The notes below the pieces were generated by a model. It was given only the letters and a program-made list of their open reading frames with translations. It did not search any database and was not told the origin of the DNA. 7,593 nucleotides of DNA from Chitinophagaceae bacterium (GTDB lineage Bacteria > Bacteroidota > Bacteroidia > Chitinophagales > Chitinophagaceae): NCBI GenBank assembly GCA_947472635.1, contig CANJDY010000131.1, positions 1 through 7,593 of the forward strand, given 5' to 3'. Shown piece by piece: positions 1-5,448 of the stretch. The translations under genes were made by a program, and so were the position numbers. Within the stretch, counting starts at the first letter, position 1, and each line of letters starts with the position of its first letter.

Positions 1-714
1 GGCTACACTGTAGTTAGGACCAGTCCAGCCGCCTTCCGACCACATAAAATAATATTTCCCCTTTCTTACAAACATCATTGGCCCTTCTACATATTTATCC
101 GGGGTAATTTCTCTGAATATTTTCCCATCATCAAAAGGGATTAATCCGGTAAAATCATCCTTTAGCCGGGCAATATTACAATGTCGCCATCCTCCATAGA
201 TCAGGTAATAGGCTCCGTCTACATCTTTAAAAACAAATTGATCAATGGGTTGTGCTCCATTGTGAAATTGGTCGATAAGTGGTTTGCCAAGATAATCCGT
301 GAAAGGCCCTGCCGGGTGATCCGAAATAGCAATGCCGATTCCGCCCTTTTCGTTTCCATTTTGTATATCGTTGGCGCTAAAAAAGAAATAGTATTTTCCA
401 TTTTTTTCAATAATAGCAGGAGCCCACATGGCACGGTGCGCCCATTGGATGGAGGAGGTATCCAAAATATGGGGGTGCTTTGTCCAGGTTACCAAGTCTT
501 TGGAAGAAAACGCATCAAAATGAACCTGCTGGTTGTAGGGAGCAGAGTAGGTTGGGTAAATCCAAAAAGTTTTATTGAAAATAGCCCCTTCAGGATCTGC
601 ATACCAGCCTGGGAAAACCGGGTTCCCGGAGCTTGGCTGTTTAATTTTATTTTGGGCCTGAATTAGACTGCTTACTAAAAGCAGCAAGTATAACAGCAAC
701 CGTATTTTTCTCAT
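1..714 (-). CDS. Secreted glycoside hydrolase family 43 protein, C-terminus off the left edge
   Basis: The reading frame is open from the ATG at 714-712 to the left edge, giving 238 residues. Residues 1-20 form a signal peptide (basic MRK, Leu-rich core, cleavage near A20|Q21), so the enzyme is exported. The rest fits the five-bladed beta-propeller of GH43: NPVFPGWYADPEG (31-43) with the likely catalytic base D40, WAPAI (97-101), PIDQF (156-160) with the likely pKa-modulating Asp D158, and YVEGP (208-212) with the likely general acid E210. All three catalytic positions are thus present in order. Known GH43 activities are mostly alpha-L-arabinofuranosidase, beta-xylosidase and endo-arabinanase; I cannot choose among them or name a subfamily. 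Family members usually exceed 300 residues, so perhaps a third or more of the protein is missing here. The gene is transcribed away from the 908 operon from its own promoter. The family call is firm; the substrate is unknown. Confidence 0.9.
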   Translation of the reverse strand, partial: MRKIRLLLYLLLLVSSLIQAQNKIKQPSSGNPVFPGWYADPEGAIFNKTFWIYPTYSAPYNQQVHFDAFSSKDLVTWTKHPHILDTSSIQWAHRAMWAPAIIEKNGKYYFFFSANDIQNGNEKGGIGIAISDHPAGPFTDYLGKPLIDQFHNGAQPIDQFVFKDVDGAYYLIYGGWRHCNIARLKDDFTGLIPFDDGKIFREITPDKYVEGPMMFVRKGKYYFMWSEGGWTGPNYSVA

Positions 715-770
715 AAATTGTTTTAAAATATATATGATCCTGACTAGACCAATTTGGCAGGTAATAATAT

Positions 771-796
771 CAAATATAAGTAATTCAGAGTATCAA
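771..796 (-). promoter_or_regulatory. Putative Bacteroidota-type promoter of the GH43 gene
   Basis: Read on the minus strand, 778-771 is TATATTTG, a perfect match to the Bacteroidota -7 consensus TAnnTTTG. A TTG at 796-794 could serve as the -33 element, but the gap of 15 bases is shorter than the usual 18-20, which lowers confidence. The transcript would start near 765 and have an untranslated leader of about 50 bases before the ATG at 714. Confidence 0.5.
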
Positions 797-856
797 TTTT
801 GGCATACTGTGACTTTAAATAAATGCTTTCCACTACATATTAACAATGTTTAACTA

Positions 857-885
857 TTGTAAATTCTCGGAAAGTATTATTTTTG
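857..885 (+). promoter_or_regulatory. Bacteroidota-type promoter of the OB-fold/yceI operon
   Basis: TTG at 857-859 (-33) and TATTTTTG at 878-885 (-7, perfect TAnnTTTG) are separated by 18 bases, which is the expected spacing. Transcription should start around 890-892, leaving roughly 17 bases before the ATG at 908. This short leader supports ATG 908 as the start codon rather than the upstream in-frame TTG at 899. The promoter points away from the GH43 promoter in the same 193-base divergent region. Confidence 0.65.
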
Positions 886-907
886 CATTTCGTTAAATTT
901 GTATCCT

Positions 908-1372
908 ATGGAGCTTGGACAGAAAAAAAAACATTCTTTTTTTAAAAAAGCAGCTCTTTTTTTTGGAATTCTTTTAGTAGTGGTTGCTGGTTGGTTTTGG
1001 TTTATAGTGAATGAGAAATTTTCAGATACCACTGAAATTAGCCCTGTTTATACGGTAACTGCACTGGATCTAATCCATGAGTTTGAAAAAAATGACAGTT
1101 TGGCCAACAAGAAATATGCTGAGAAAATAATGGTAGTAAATGGCGAGGTTTCAGCGGTAGAGGGTGTGGATTCTACGGTTAATATAAAAATGGCTGATTC
1201 AACTTCCGGTTCATATGTTATATTTGCTTTCCAGCAGCAGCATCTTGGACAAGCCAAGCAGATTAAACTGGGGGATAAAGTTTCTATAAAGGGATCTTGT
1301 AGTGGGGGAGCTTATAGCGAAATACTCGAAACTGAATTCATTACTTTCAAACGATGTGCAATTAACAATTAA
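908..1372 (+). CDS. Membrane-anchored OB-fold (tRNA_anti-like) protein
   Basis: This 154-residue protein begins with a lysine-rich cytoplasmic stretch (QKKKHSFFKK, 5-14) followed by one membrane segment (about 15-34), which predicts N-in, C-out anchoring in the inner membrane. Residues about 48-150 resemble the tRNA_anti-like OB-fold family common in Bacteroidota: a helix (DLIHEFEKNDSLANKKY), then strands beginning IMVVNGEVSAVE, then GDKVSIKGSCSGG (122-134) and a final strand ending in C150. The cysteines C131 and C150 sit where this family often has a pair and might form a disulfide outside the cytoplasm. Despite the family name there is no sign of tRNA binding; the molecular role is unknown. 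ATG 908 is chosen over TTG 899 because it fits the promoter. The yceI-type gene starts 20 bases downstream, so the two are probably co-transcribed. The fold call rests on pattern recognition only. Confidence 0.75.
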   Translation: MELGQKKKHSFFKKAALFFGILLVVVAGWFWFIVNEKFSDTTEISPVYTVTALDLIHEFEKNDSLANKKYAEKIMVVNGEVSAVEGVDSTVNIKMADSTSGSYVIFAFQQQHLGQAKQIKLGDKVSIKGSCSGGAYSEILETEFITFKRCAINN

Positions 1373-1392
1373 AATTTATAAAAAAAAACAAC

Positions 1393-1962
1393 ATGAAAAA
1401 ATCAATTTTATTTATTGCTTTACTTACGGTAACAGCCTCTTTGTTTGCTCAACAGCCTGATGCAAAAGCAGACCGCAAAAAAACCACCACTTCTGGCTCT
1501 ATTAGCTTTAACGCTACTACCGCTAAGGATGCCTTGCCGAAGGCGGTCAATAAAACAGTGGTTGGGACTATCAATACAAAAAAGGGTGGAGTAGCTTTTG
1601 AGGCAATGATCAAAAATTTCACTTTTGAAAAGGCAATGATGCAGGAACATTTTAACAGTGCTACTTGGATGGATTCTGAAAAATTTCCTACTGCTACATT
1701 CAAGGGTAACCTTACCAATTTAGCCGCGATTGATTTCAAAAAAGATGGTACTTATGCTGCTGAAGTAGCTGGTGATCTTACGATTCATGGAGTTACCAAA
1801 GCTGTTAAAACTGCTGGGTCTATTTCAGTTAGTGGAAAATCTATTAAAGTTGCTTGTGATTTCACCGTACTATTGGGTGATTACGGCATTAATGGTCCAG
1901 CCATTGCTGCTGGAAAAGTAGCTCTTGAGACCAAGATTTCGGTTGCTGCTGAAATGAATTAA
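1393..1962 (+). CDS. Secreted YceI-family lipid/isoprenoid-binding protein
   Basis: This 189-residue protein has a clear signal peptide (residues 1-19, MKKS then a hydrophobic core, cleavage near A19|Q20), so it acts in the periplasm or is exported. The mature part matches the YceI lipocalin-like beta-barrel: SGSISFNATTAK (34-45), VGTI near 57-60, the hallmark FNSATWMDSEKFPTATFKG (87-105), and GDLTIHGVTK (127-136) before the last strands. YceI proteins bind long isoprenoid or fatty-acyl molecules in a hydrophobic barrel; the ligand here is unknown. It follows the OB-fold gene by 20 bases and is followed by a strong terminator, so it is the last gene of a two-gene operon. The start is the first ATG, directly after an A-rich stretch, as usual in this phylum, which uses little Shine-Dalgarno. 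Family assignment is secure. Confidence 0.9.
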   Translation: MKKSILFIALLTVTASLFAQQPDAKADRKKTTTSGSISFNATTAKDALPKAVNKTVVGTINTKKGGVAFEAMIKNFTFEKAMMQEHFNSATWMDSEKFPTATFKGNLTNLAAIDFKKDGTYAAEVAGDLTIHGVTKAVKTAGSISVSGKSIKVACDFTVLLGDYGINGPAIAAGKVALETKISVAAEMN

Positions 1963-1979
1963 ATAATTCAATTTTGTAT

Positions 1980-2018
1980 AAAAAAAAGCTTTTGCCAGTG
2001 GCAAGAGCTTTTTTTTTT
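1980..2018 (+). terminator. Strong intrinsic terminator after the yceI-type gene
   Basis: AGCTTTTGCC (1987-1996) pairs with GGCAAGAGCT (2000-2009) around a three-base loop AGT; all ten positions pair, one as T-G. Ten T residues (2009-2018) follow, and the A run at 1980-1987 can extend the stem. The A run before it means the hairpin also has a T tail on the minus strand, so it could work in both directions, though no minus-strand gene ends here. Confidence 0.9.
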
Positions 2019-2092
2019 GCCTGTAAGGTAAGTTCAGTCTGCTTTGAAAGCTGATGGTGGTAGGGAGTCTTTTTTTGAAATGGATAAACAAT

Positions 2093-2151
2093 CCAATAGC
2101 TGATAAGTGTCAACTCAATTTTTGATTGCTATCATTGTTTCAGGCTATTGG
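2093..2151. repeat. Inverted repeat CCAATAGC...GCTATTGG upstream of the 2221 gene
   Basis: CCAATAGC (2093-2100) and GCTATTGG (2144-2151) are perfect 8-base inverted repeats. Directly inside, TGATA (2101-2105) can also pair with TATCA (2130-2134), which would extend the stem to 13 pairs with a nine-base bulge on the right side. The right arm falls between the putative -33 and -7 elements of the 2221 gene. It could be an operator or chance pairing in AT-rich DNA; the sequence alone does not decide. Confidence 0.4.
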
Positions 2152-2165
2152 AAGTAATTAATTTG
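2135..2165 (+). promoter_or_regulatory. Weak candidate promoter of the PepSY-like gene
   Basis: TTG at 2135-2137 and TTAATTTG at 2158-2165 (one mismatch to TAnnTTTG) are 20 bases apart. Since a strong terminator lies upstream at 1980-2018, the 2221 gene needs its own promoter, and this is the best candidate I see. The leader would be about 50 bases. Confidence 0.35.
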
Positions 2166-2220
2166 TACTATAAAAAAACCACGTTTAATTATTTTATTCA
2201 TTTCAATTAAATAAAAAAGT

Positions 2221-2706
2221 ATGAAAAAGAAAGTAATTGCAGTTTTGCTAGTAATATGCATTGTTACTGGTAAGCTAGTAGCACAGGAAAAAGATTCGGT
2301 AACTGTCTTACCCACTATTACCGTAACTTCTTCTACAGTAGTTAACAAGGAAGTTGATAAAGCATTTAAAAAATCATTTCCGAAAGCCCAAAATCTGAAA
2401 TGGTATGAAATGAACAAATTCTATTTGGCTCGTTTTATAGAAAGTGATATGAAACACCAGGCTTTGTTCACTCAAAAAGGCTACCTGAAGTATGATATTA
2501 GTTATGGGTATGAGCAAAATCTTCCAGTAGAAATTCGGGATAGAATTTTAGGAGCTTACGAAGACTATAAAATCACCCATGTGGCCAATGTAAAAGAAGC
2601 GGGACGAAACATATGGGTAACTAATCTGGAAAGCCTGAATCATTTGGTAATGGTTAGGGTAGAGGACGAGGAGATGGAAGAGGTGCAGAAATTTAATAAA
2701 TCATAG
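2221..2706 (+). CDS. Small secreted PepSY-like / BLIP-fold protein
   Basis: This 161-residue protein starts with a signal peptide (MKKK, hydrophobic core, cleavage near A21|Q22). Residues about 43-160 look like the two-repeat PepSY-like/BLIP-fold proteins abundant in Bacteroidota: VDKAFKKSFPKAQNLKWYEM (45-64) followed by FYLARF, then ALFTQKGYLKYDISYGYEQN, LPVEIRDRIL (101-110) and a second half (YKITHVANV onwards) ending in VRVEDEEMEEVQKFNK. The helix, then FPxAxxxKW, then a pair of strands is the recurring unit. Such proteins are exported, often encoded near stress or two-component genes, and none of that explains a function here; I do not assign one. The start is the first ATG after an A-rich stretch (ATAAAAAAGT). 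It stands alone between the 2018 terminator and a convergent neighbour. Confidence 0.7.
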   Translation: MKKKVIAVLLVICIVTGKLVAQEKDSVTVLPTITVTSSTVVNKEVDKAFKKSFPKAQNLKWYEMNKFYLARFIESDMKHQALFTQKGYLKYDISYGYEQNLPVEIRDRILGAYEDYKITHVANVKEAGRNIWVTNLESLNHLVMVRVEDEEMEEVQKFNKS

Positions 2707-2763
2707 CCATCCATAATGAGTCATAGATTCTCCACTGGATGCCTGAGCCAAATTATAGATGGC
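2706..2763 (+). terminator. Long-loop hairpin after the PepSY-like gene, possible terminator
   Basis: GCCATCCATAAT (2706-2717, starting on the last base of the stop codon) pairs with ATTATAGATGGC (2752-2763) at 11 of 12 positions, with one C-A mismatch and a 34-base loop. There is no clean T run directly after it (ATTGTATTTTGC), so termination would be weak at best. It lies in the convergent gap between the 2221 gene and the minus-strand 2811-3440 gene, where a terminator is expected. Confidence 0.3.
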
Positions 2764-2784
2764 ATTGTATTTTGCTTGCTTGGT

Positions 2785-2798
2785 TTTTGCCAGTGGCA
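2785..2798. repeat. Second copy of the 14-base terminator core TTTTGCCAGTGGCA
   Basis: These 14 bases are identical to 1990-2003, the centre of the terminator after the yceI-type gene. The copy contains the same TGCC-AGT-GGCA mini-hairpin, and GG (2782-2783) with CC further right may lengthen it with a bulge, but there is no T tail. It lies 13 bases beyond the stop codon of the minus-strand 2811-3440 gene. Confidence 0.4.
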
Positions 2799-2810
2799 TG
2801 AAAGCCATTA

Positions 2811-3440
2811 TTAATTGCAAATGCCTGCTCTTCGCTTTGGGAATTCGTTTTTGTCTAATTCGTTGAGCATAAATAAGGCAAGGTCTCCTGCATTGATCCT
2901 GTTGGAATTAGGGTTGGGTACAAAATCTGGGGTAGTTATAAATTTGCCTGTTGGTTCAGCATCTATGATATCAGGCGGGCATACAAAGGTCCAGTTCAAA
3001 GGGGAGTTTTGTAAGAATCCATAAGCCTTTAGGTGTTCCTTGCTAACCGGTAAAAATTTTGCAGGGTAATCTGGTTTATCCATGACAAGGGTATCTTTGT
3101 CGGCATTAAGTGAACCCATTCCGCCCACCGCAATAATTCTGGAAACACCCGCTTTCAGCATTTGTTCTATGATATTTTTCATTCCAAGAGATCGAGTCAT
3201 ATCCGCAACGGTTGAATTACCGCCGAGTGAAGACAAGACCGCATCTGCTCCTTTAATGGCATTATAAACTTGCTCCTGGTCAAACAAAGCACCTTGAATC
3301 AGCTCAAGTTGGTCATTTTTTGGCAGATCAGCCGTAAAAACGTTCCTACCAAAGGCCCTTACCTCATGACCTTTGTATAGGGCCTGTTTGACTAGTTGCA
3401 TTCCTACCAATCCTGTGGCGCCAAAGATGACAATTTGCAT
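2811..3440 (-). CDS. NmrA-like / atypical SDR NAD(P)-binding protein
   Basis: This 209-residue protein opens with a Rossmann fold: MQIVIFGATGLVG, with the dinucleotide-binding glycines G7, G10 and G13. R32 after the second strand (AFGRN) suggests NADPH rather than NADH. DAVLSSLGG (66-74) is the strand under the nicotinamide, RIIAVGGMGS (101-110) the next core strand, and LNWTFVCPPDI (148-158) the typical 'WTxxxPP' of NAD(P)H-binding NmrA/biliverdin-reductase-B-like proteins. The classical SDR Tyr-x3-Lys pair is not seen, as is usual in this atypical group. The members are often reductases or redox sensors; substrate and role are unknown here. About 210 residues is normal for the compact members, so it looks intact. 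The gene stands alone, convergent with the 2221 gene and divergent from the trp operon. Confidence 0.85.
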   Translation of the reverse strand: MQIVIFGATGLVGMQLVKQALYKGHEVRAFGRNVFTADLPKNDQLELIQGALFDQEQVYNAIKGADAVLSSLGGNSTVADMTRSLGMKNIIEQMLKAGVSRIIAVGGMGSLNADKDTLVMDKPDYPAKFLPVSKEHLKAYGFLQNSPLNWTFVCPPDIIDAEPTGKFITTPDFVPNPNSNRINAGDLALFMLNELDKNEFPKRRAGICN

Positions 3441-3465
3441 ATATAAATTTTAACAGCTTACTCAG

Positions 3466-3473
3466 TAAAGATA
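3466..3473 (-). promoter_or_regulatory. Candidate -7 element of the NmrA-like gene
   Basis: On the minus strand 3473-3466 reads TATCTTTA, one mismatch (final G to A) from TAnnTTTG, about 26 bases before the ATG at 3440. No TTG is found at a proper -33 distance, so this is only a weak candidate. Confidence 0.3.
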
Positions 3474-3595
3474 ATATTTACAACATTAAATAATTAGTTA
3501 TTGGCGCATAAACATGAGTGGGTTACAAATTCACTCAAAACAAGCCAGGTTGCTAAGCTATTGCTTTGTAGGAAAAGCGTTGAATGTATGGGAAT

Positions 3596-3638
3596 AGGTA
3601 ATATACCTGTTTTAGGTAAGTTGTAGGGTAGAATACCC
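3596..3638. repeat. Two GGTA-N3-TACC dyads 30 bases apart, possible operator
   Basis: AGGTA-ATA-TACCT (3596-3608) and GGGTA-GAA-TACCC (3626-3638) are both perfect 5+3+5 inverted repeats with the common core GGTA-N3-TACC. Their starts are exactly 30 bases apart, close to three helical turns, so both would face the same side of the DNA. A further half-site AGGTA sits at 3614-3618, which also pairs with TACCT at 3604-3608. The cluster is about 125 bases upstream of the trp -7 element and about 125 bases upstream of the candidate -7 element of the divergent NmrA-like gene. A dimeric repressor or activator could bind; which gene it would serve is not evident. Confidence 0.45.
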
Positions 3639-3761
3639 ATCTGATAGTAAAAATTGGTTCAAAAAATAGGTTTCCCAATTTATTGGTTACAAAATCCCTA
3701 TTTCTTTCCCCTTTTTTTCATACAATCCAGAAAAAAGTTTTTTTTATTAATTATTAGCCCA

Positions 3762-3769
3762 CATCTTTG
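3762..3769 (+). promoter_or_regulatory. Probable -7 element of the trp operon promoter
   Basis: CATCTTTG, followed by CA, differs from TAnnTTTG only in the first base and resembles the usual TAnCTTTGCA form of this phylum. The -33 position (about 3738-3745) is a T run without a clear TTG. Transcription would start near 3774-3776, only a few bases before the leader-peptide ATG at 3779. A dyad, TTTGC-ACCA-GCAAA (3766-3779), covers the element and the start site. I found no better promoter between 3441 and 3779. Confidence 0.5.
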
Positions 3770-3778
3770 CACCAGCAA

Positions 3779-3832
3779 ATGAAAAATACAATTTTAAATA
3801 GCAATGGTTGGTGGTGGCAGTCAATATTTTGA
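3779..3832 (+). CDS. trpL: trp operon leader peptide, 17 residues with three tandem Trp
   Basis: The short ORF encodes MKNTILNSNGWWWQSIF and stops at TGA 3830-3832. Trp codons stand in a row at 3809-3811, 3812-3814 and 3815-3817 (residues 11-13); Trp is otherwise rare, so three in 17 is highly unlikely by chance. The ORF lies between a probable promoter and an intrinsic terminator 5' of trpE, the arrangement of classical trp attenuation. The peptide itself is expected to have no function: its translation measures charged tRNA-Trp. Stalling at the Trp codons would leave 3833 onwards uncovered, whereas a ribosome at the stop codon would reach to about 3843 and hide the antiterminator strand. 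The start at 3779 may be almost leaderless. Low sequence conservation is expected outside the Trp run. The assignment is by context and codon content, not by homology search. Confidence 0.88.
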   Translation: MKNTILNSNGWWWQSIF

Positions 3833-3879
3833 TGTGTCGCAACGCTATTGTATGTATACTATATTAAGGCCCCGACACA
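3833..3879 (+). promoter_or_regulatory. trp attenuator: antiterminator pairing
   Basis: TGTGTCG (3833-3839), directly after the leader stop codon, is perfectly complementary to CGACACA (3873-3879), which contains most of the 5' arm of the terminator. The two structures exclude each other. A third pairing, CAATG/GTTG (3802-3810) with CAAC.C.ATTG (3840-3850), nine pairs with two single-base bulges, would enclose 3833-3839 in its loop when no ribosome is present. A ribosome stalled at the Trp codons covers 3802-3810 and opens that stem. The logic is therefore: low Trp gives the antiterminator and read-through; ample Trp gives the terminator. These are pairings found by eye, without energy calculation. 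Confidence 0.75.
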
Positions 3880-3896
3880 ATGTGTTGGGGTTTTTT
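3870..3896 (+). terminator. Intrinsic terminator of the trp attenuator
   Basis: CCCCGACAC (3870-3878) pairs with GTGTTGGGG (3882-3890) over nine positions (one G-T) around the loop AAT, followed by TTTTTT (3891-3896). It lies 37 bases beyond the leader-peptide stop codon and 132 bases before trpE, with no long gene ahead of it, so it serves as a conditional terminator rather than the end of a gene. Confidence 0.88.
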
Positions 3897-4028
3897 ATTA
3901 TACTTACTACTGTTGAACCTAGCAGGAATAAGGGAAATTTAATGGCAAATCGCTTAATTGGCTCCATCACCAAGTTGATTTAAGTATGGTGTAGACTTTA
4001 AGGTAAAAACTTTTATTGGCTGAGAATT

Positions 4029-5447
4029 ATGAAAAAAATAAAGATACAAACTTCGTACAAAAAACTCCTAGCCGACGTGTATACCCCTGTAGGTATTTAC
4101 CTGCGGCTCAGGGATAGGTTTCGGGATACGATTCTACTAGAAAGTTCTGATTACCATGCTGGAGAAAACAGTTACACCTTTATTGGCATCAATGCAATTG
4201 CAGGTATTGAAATAAGGACGGCCGCTACTATTGAGTATAAACTGCCCGGTCAGGTACCTGAAAAAGTAAAAATAGCCAACCCTTCCACCGTGCCGGAATT
4301 ATTATGGGATTTTATGCAGCGATTTGAAATAGTTGAGGCTGCACCAAAGCCCATCAATGTGGCACAGGGATTATTTGGTTATTGTACCTATGATGCTGTC
4401 CAGTTCTTTGATTCCATCCAGTTAGAAAATGGTCACCAACAACCGGGCATTGATATCCCACTAATGCGGTATCGTTTATACCAATACGTTATCGCCATCA
4501 ACCATTTTAAAAATGAGCTGTTCATTTGTGAAAACAAGCTAATTGGTATTGAAAGTGACGTTGATGCAATTGAAAGCCTTATAAAAAGTAAGGACGTACC
4601 TACGTTTCCCTTTTCAACCAATGGCTTGGAGCGTTCTAACCTTACGGATTCGGCTTATATTGATATGGTAAAAAAAGGGATCGCCAGTTGTCACAGAGGA
4701 GATGTATTTCAGATAGTGCTGAGTCGACGATTCCAGCAAGCTTTTTCGGGGGATGAATTCAACGTTTACCGCGCCCTACGAAGTATTAACCCAAGTCCCT
4801 ATTTATTTTATTTCGATTATGGCGACTATAAACTGATGGGGTCGTCTCCGGAAAGCCAGCTCATTGTTCAAAATGGCAAGGCTATTGTTCATCCAATTGC
4901 CGGCACATTTAAAAGAACAGGAAATGATGAAACGGATAAGGCATTGGCCATACAATTGGAAAATGATCCCAAAGAAAATGCGGAGCATGTAATGCTGGTT
5001 GATCTGGCGAGAAATGATTTAAGCCGAATGTGTAGCGAGGTGGAAGTTACCCAATACAAAAAGGTAAATTATTACTCTCATGTAATTCATTTGGTAAGTG
5101 AGGTAATCGGAAAGGTAGGTGCTGAAACAAATCCATTTAAGTTGCTAGCGGTTAGCTTTCCGGCTGGTACTTTGAGCGGAGCTCCTAAATTTAAGGCAAT
5201 GCAATTGATCAATGAAAATGAGCCCACAGGAAGGAGTTATTATGGTGGTGCCATTGGCTATATGGGATTTGACGGAAGTTGTAACCATGCCATTATGATC
5301 CGCACTTTTTTGAGTAAGCAAAATACCCTTTTTTATCAGGCGGGTGCTGGTATTGTGGCTGCAAGTAGCCCAGAGAGCGAGCTGCAGGAAGTAAATAATA
5401 AATTGAATGCTTTAAAACAAGCCATTGTATTGGCACAAAATATCTGA
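4029..5447 (+). CDS. trpE: Anthranilate synthase component I
   Basis: This cytoplasmic enzyme subunit converts chorismate and ammonia to anthranilate, the first committed step of tryptophan synthesis, with TrpG supplying ammonia from glutamine. The 472-residue length is normal. The N-terminal LLESS (36-40) is the motif that in TrpE binds the feedback inhibitor tryptophan. The C-terminal chorismate-binding domain shows GSSPES (271-276), PIAGTFKRTG (289-298), EHVMLVDLARND (319-330), SFPAGTLSGAPK (377-388), YYGGAIGYMGF (404-414) and QAGAGIVAASSPESE (437-451). These and the direct linkage to trpG, trpD and trpC favour TrpE over PabB or isochorismate synthase. ATG 4029 gives the proper N-terminus; the 132 bases between the attenuator terminator and this start hold no other convincing gene. 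It ends one base before trpG, suggesting translational coupling and equal amounts of both subunits. Expression is probably set by the attenuator at 3779-3896. Confidence 0.97.
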   Translation: MKKIKIQTSYKKLLADVYTPVGIYLRLRDRFRDTILLESSDYHAGENSYTFIGINAIAGIEIRTAATIEYKLPGQVPEKVKIANPSTVPELLWDFMQRFEIVEAAPKPINVAQGLFGYCTYDAVQFFDSIQLENGHQQPGIDIPLMRYRLYQYVIAINHFKNELFICENKLIGIESDVDAIESLIKSKDVPTFPFSTNGLERSNLTDSAYIDMVKKGIASCHRGDVFQIVLSRRFQQAFSGDEFNVYRALRSINPSPYLFYFDYGDYKLMGSSPESQLIVQNGKAIVHPIAGTFKRTGNDETDKALAIQLENDPKENAEHVMLVDLARNDLSRMCSEVEVTQYKKVNYYSHVIHLVSEVIGKVGAETNPFKLLAVSFPAGTLSGAPKFKAMQLINENEPTGRSYYGGAIGYMGFDGSCNHAIMIRTFLSKQNTLFYQAGAGIVAASSPESELQEVNNKLNALKQAIVLAQNI

Positions 5448-5448
5448 A

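Larger units (their letters stand above)
3441..3761. other. Intergenic region between the NmrA-like gene and the trp promoter
   Basis: No coding sequence is supportable here on either strand. It contains the upstream region of the NmrA-like gene, the pair of GGTA-N3-TACC dyads at 3596-3638, and AT-rich DNA with runs of A and T (3731-3750) directly upstream of the trp -7 element. I see no tRNA, repeat array or mobile-element end. Confidence 0.6.

Noticed and set aside
181..666. A 161-codon plus-strand open frame inside the GH43 region
   Set aside because: It is antisense to a frame with a signal peptide and all GH43 catalytic motifs; its own translation shows no recognisable family.
899..907. 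Upstream TTG start for the OB-fold protein
   Set aside because: It lies only about 8 bases from the predicted transcription start, and ATG 908 directly follows in frame and fits better.
2815..3267. Plus-strand open frames across the NmrA-like gene
   Set aside because: They are opposite a complete Rossmann-fold protein and show no family features.
3870..3896. Reading the hairpin as the terminator of an upstream ordinary gene
   Set aside because: No plus-strand gene other than the 17-codon leader ends between 2706 and this hairpin.
3942..3983. A 13-codon ORF (MANRLIGSITKLI) between the attenuator terminator and trpE
   Set aside because: It has no Trp codons, no pairing structure after it and no other support; such short frames are frequent by chance.
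4250..4261. Perfect palindrome TCAGGTACCTGA, and AGGTATTTACCT at 4091-4102, both resembling the GGTA/TACC dyads
   Set aside because: Both lie inside trpE, are explained by coding, and have different spacers (0 and 2 instead of 3) from the intergenic pair.
5425..5448. Upstream TTG start for trpG, overlapping trpE
   Set aside because: The added residues do not belong to the family, whose members begin with the MxILxxDNYDSF strand starting at ATG 5449.
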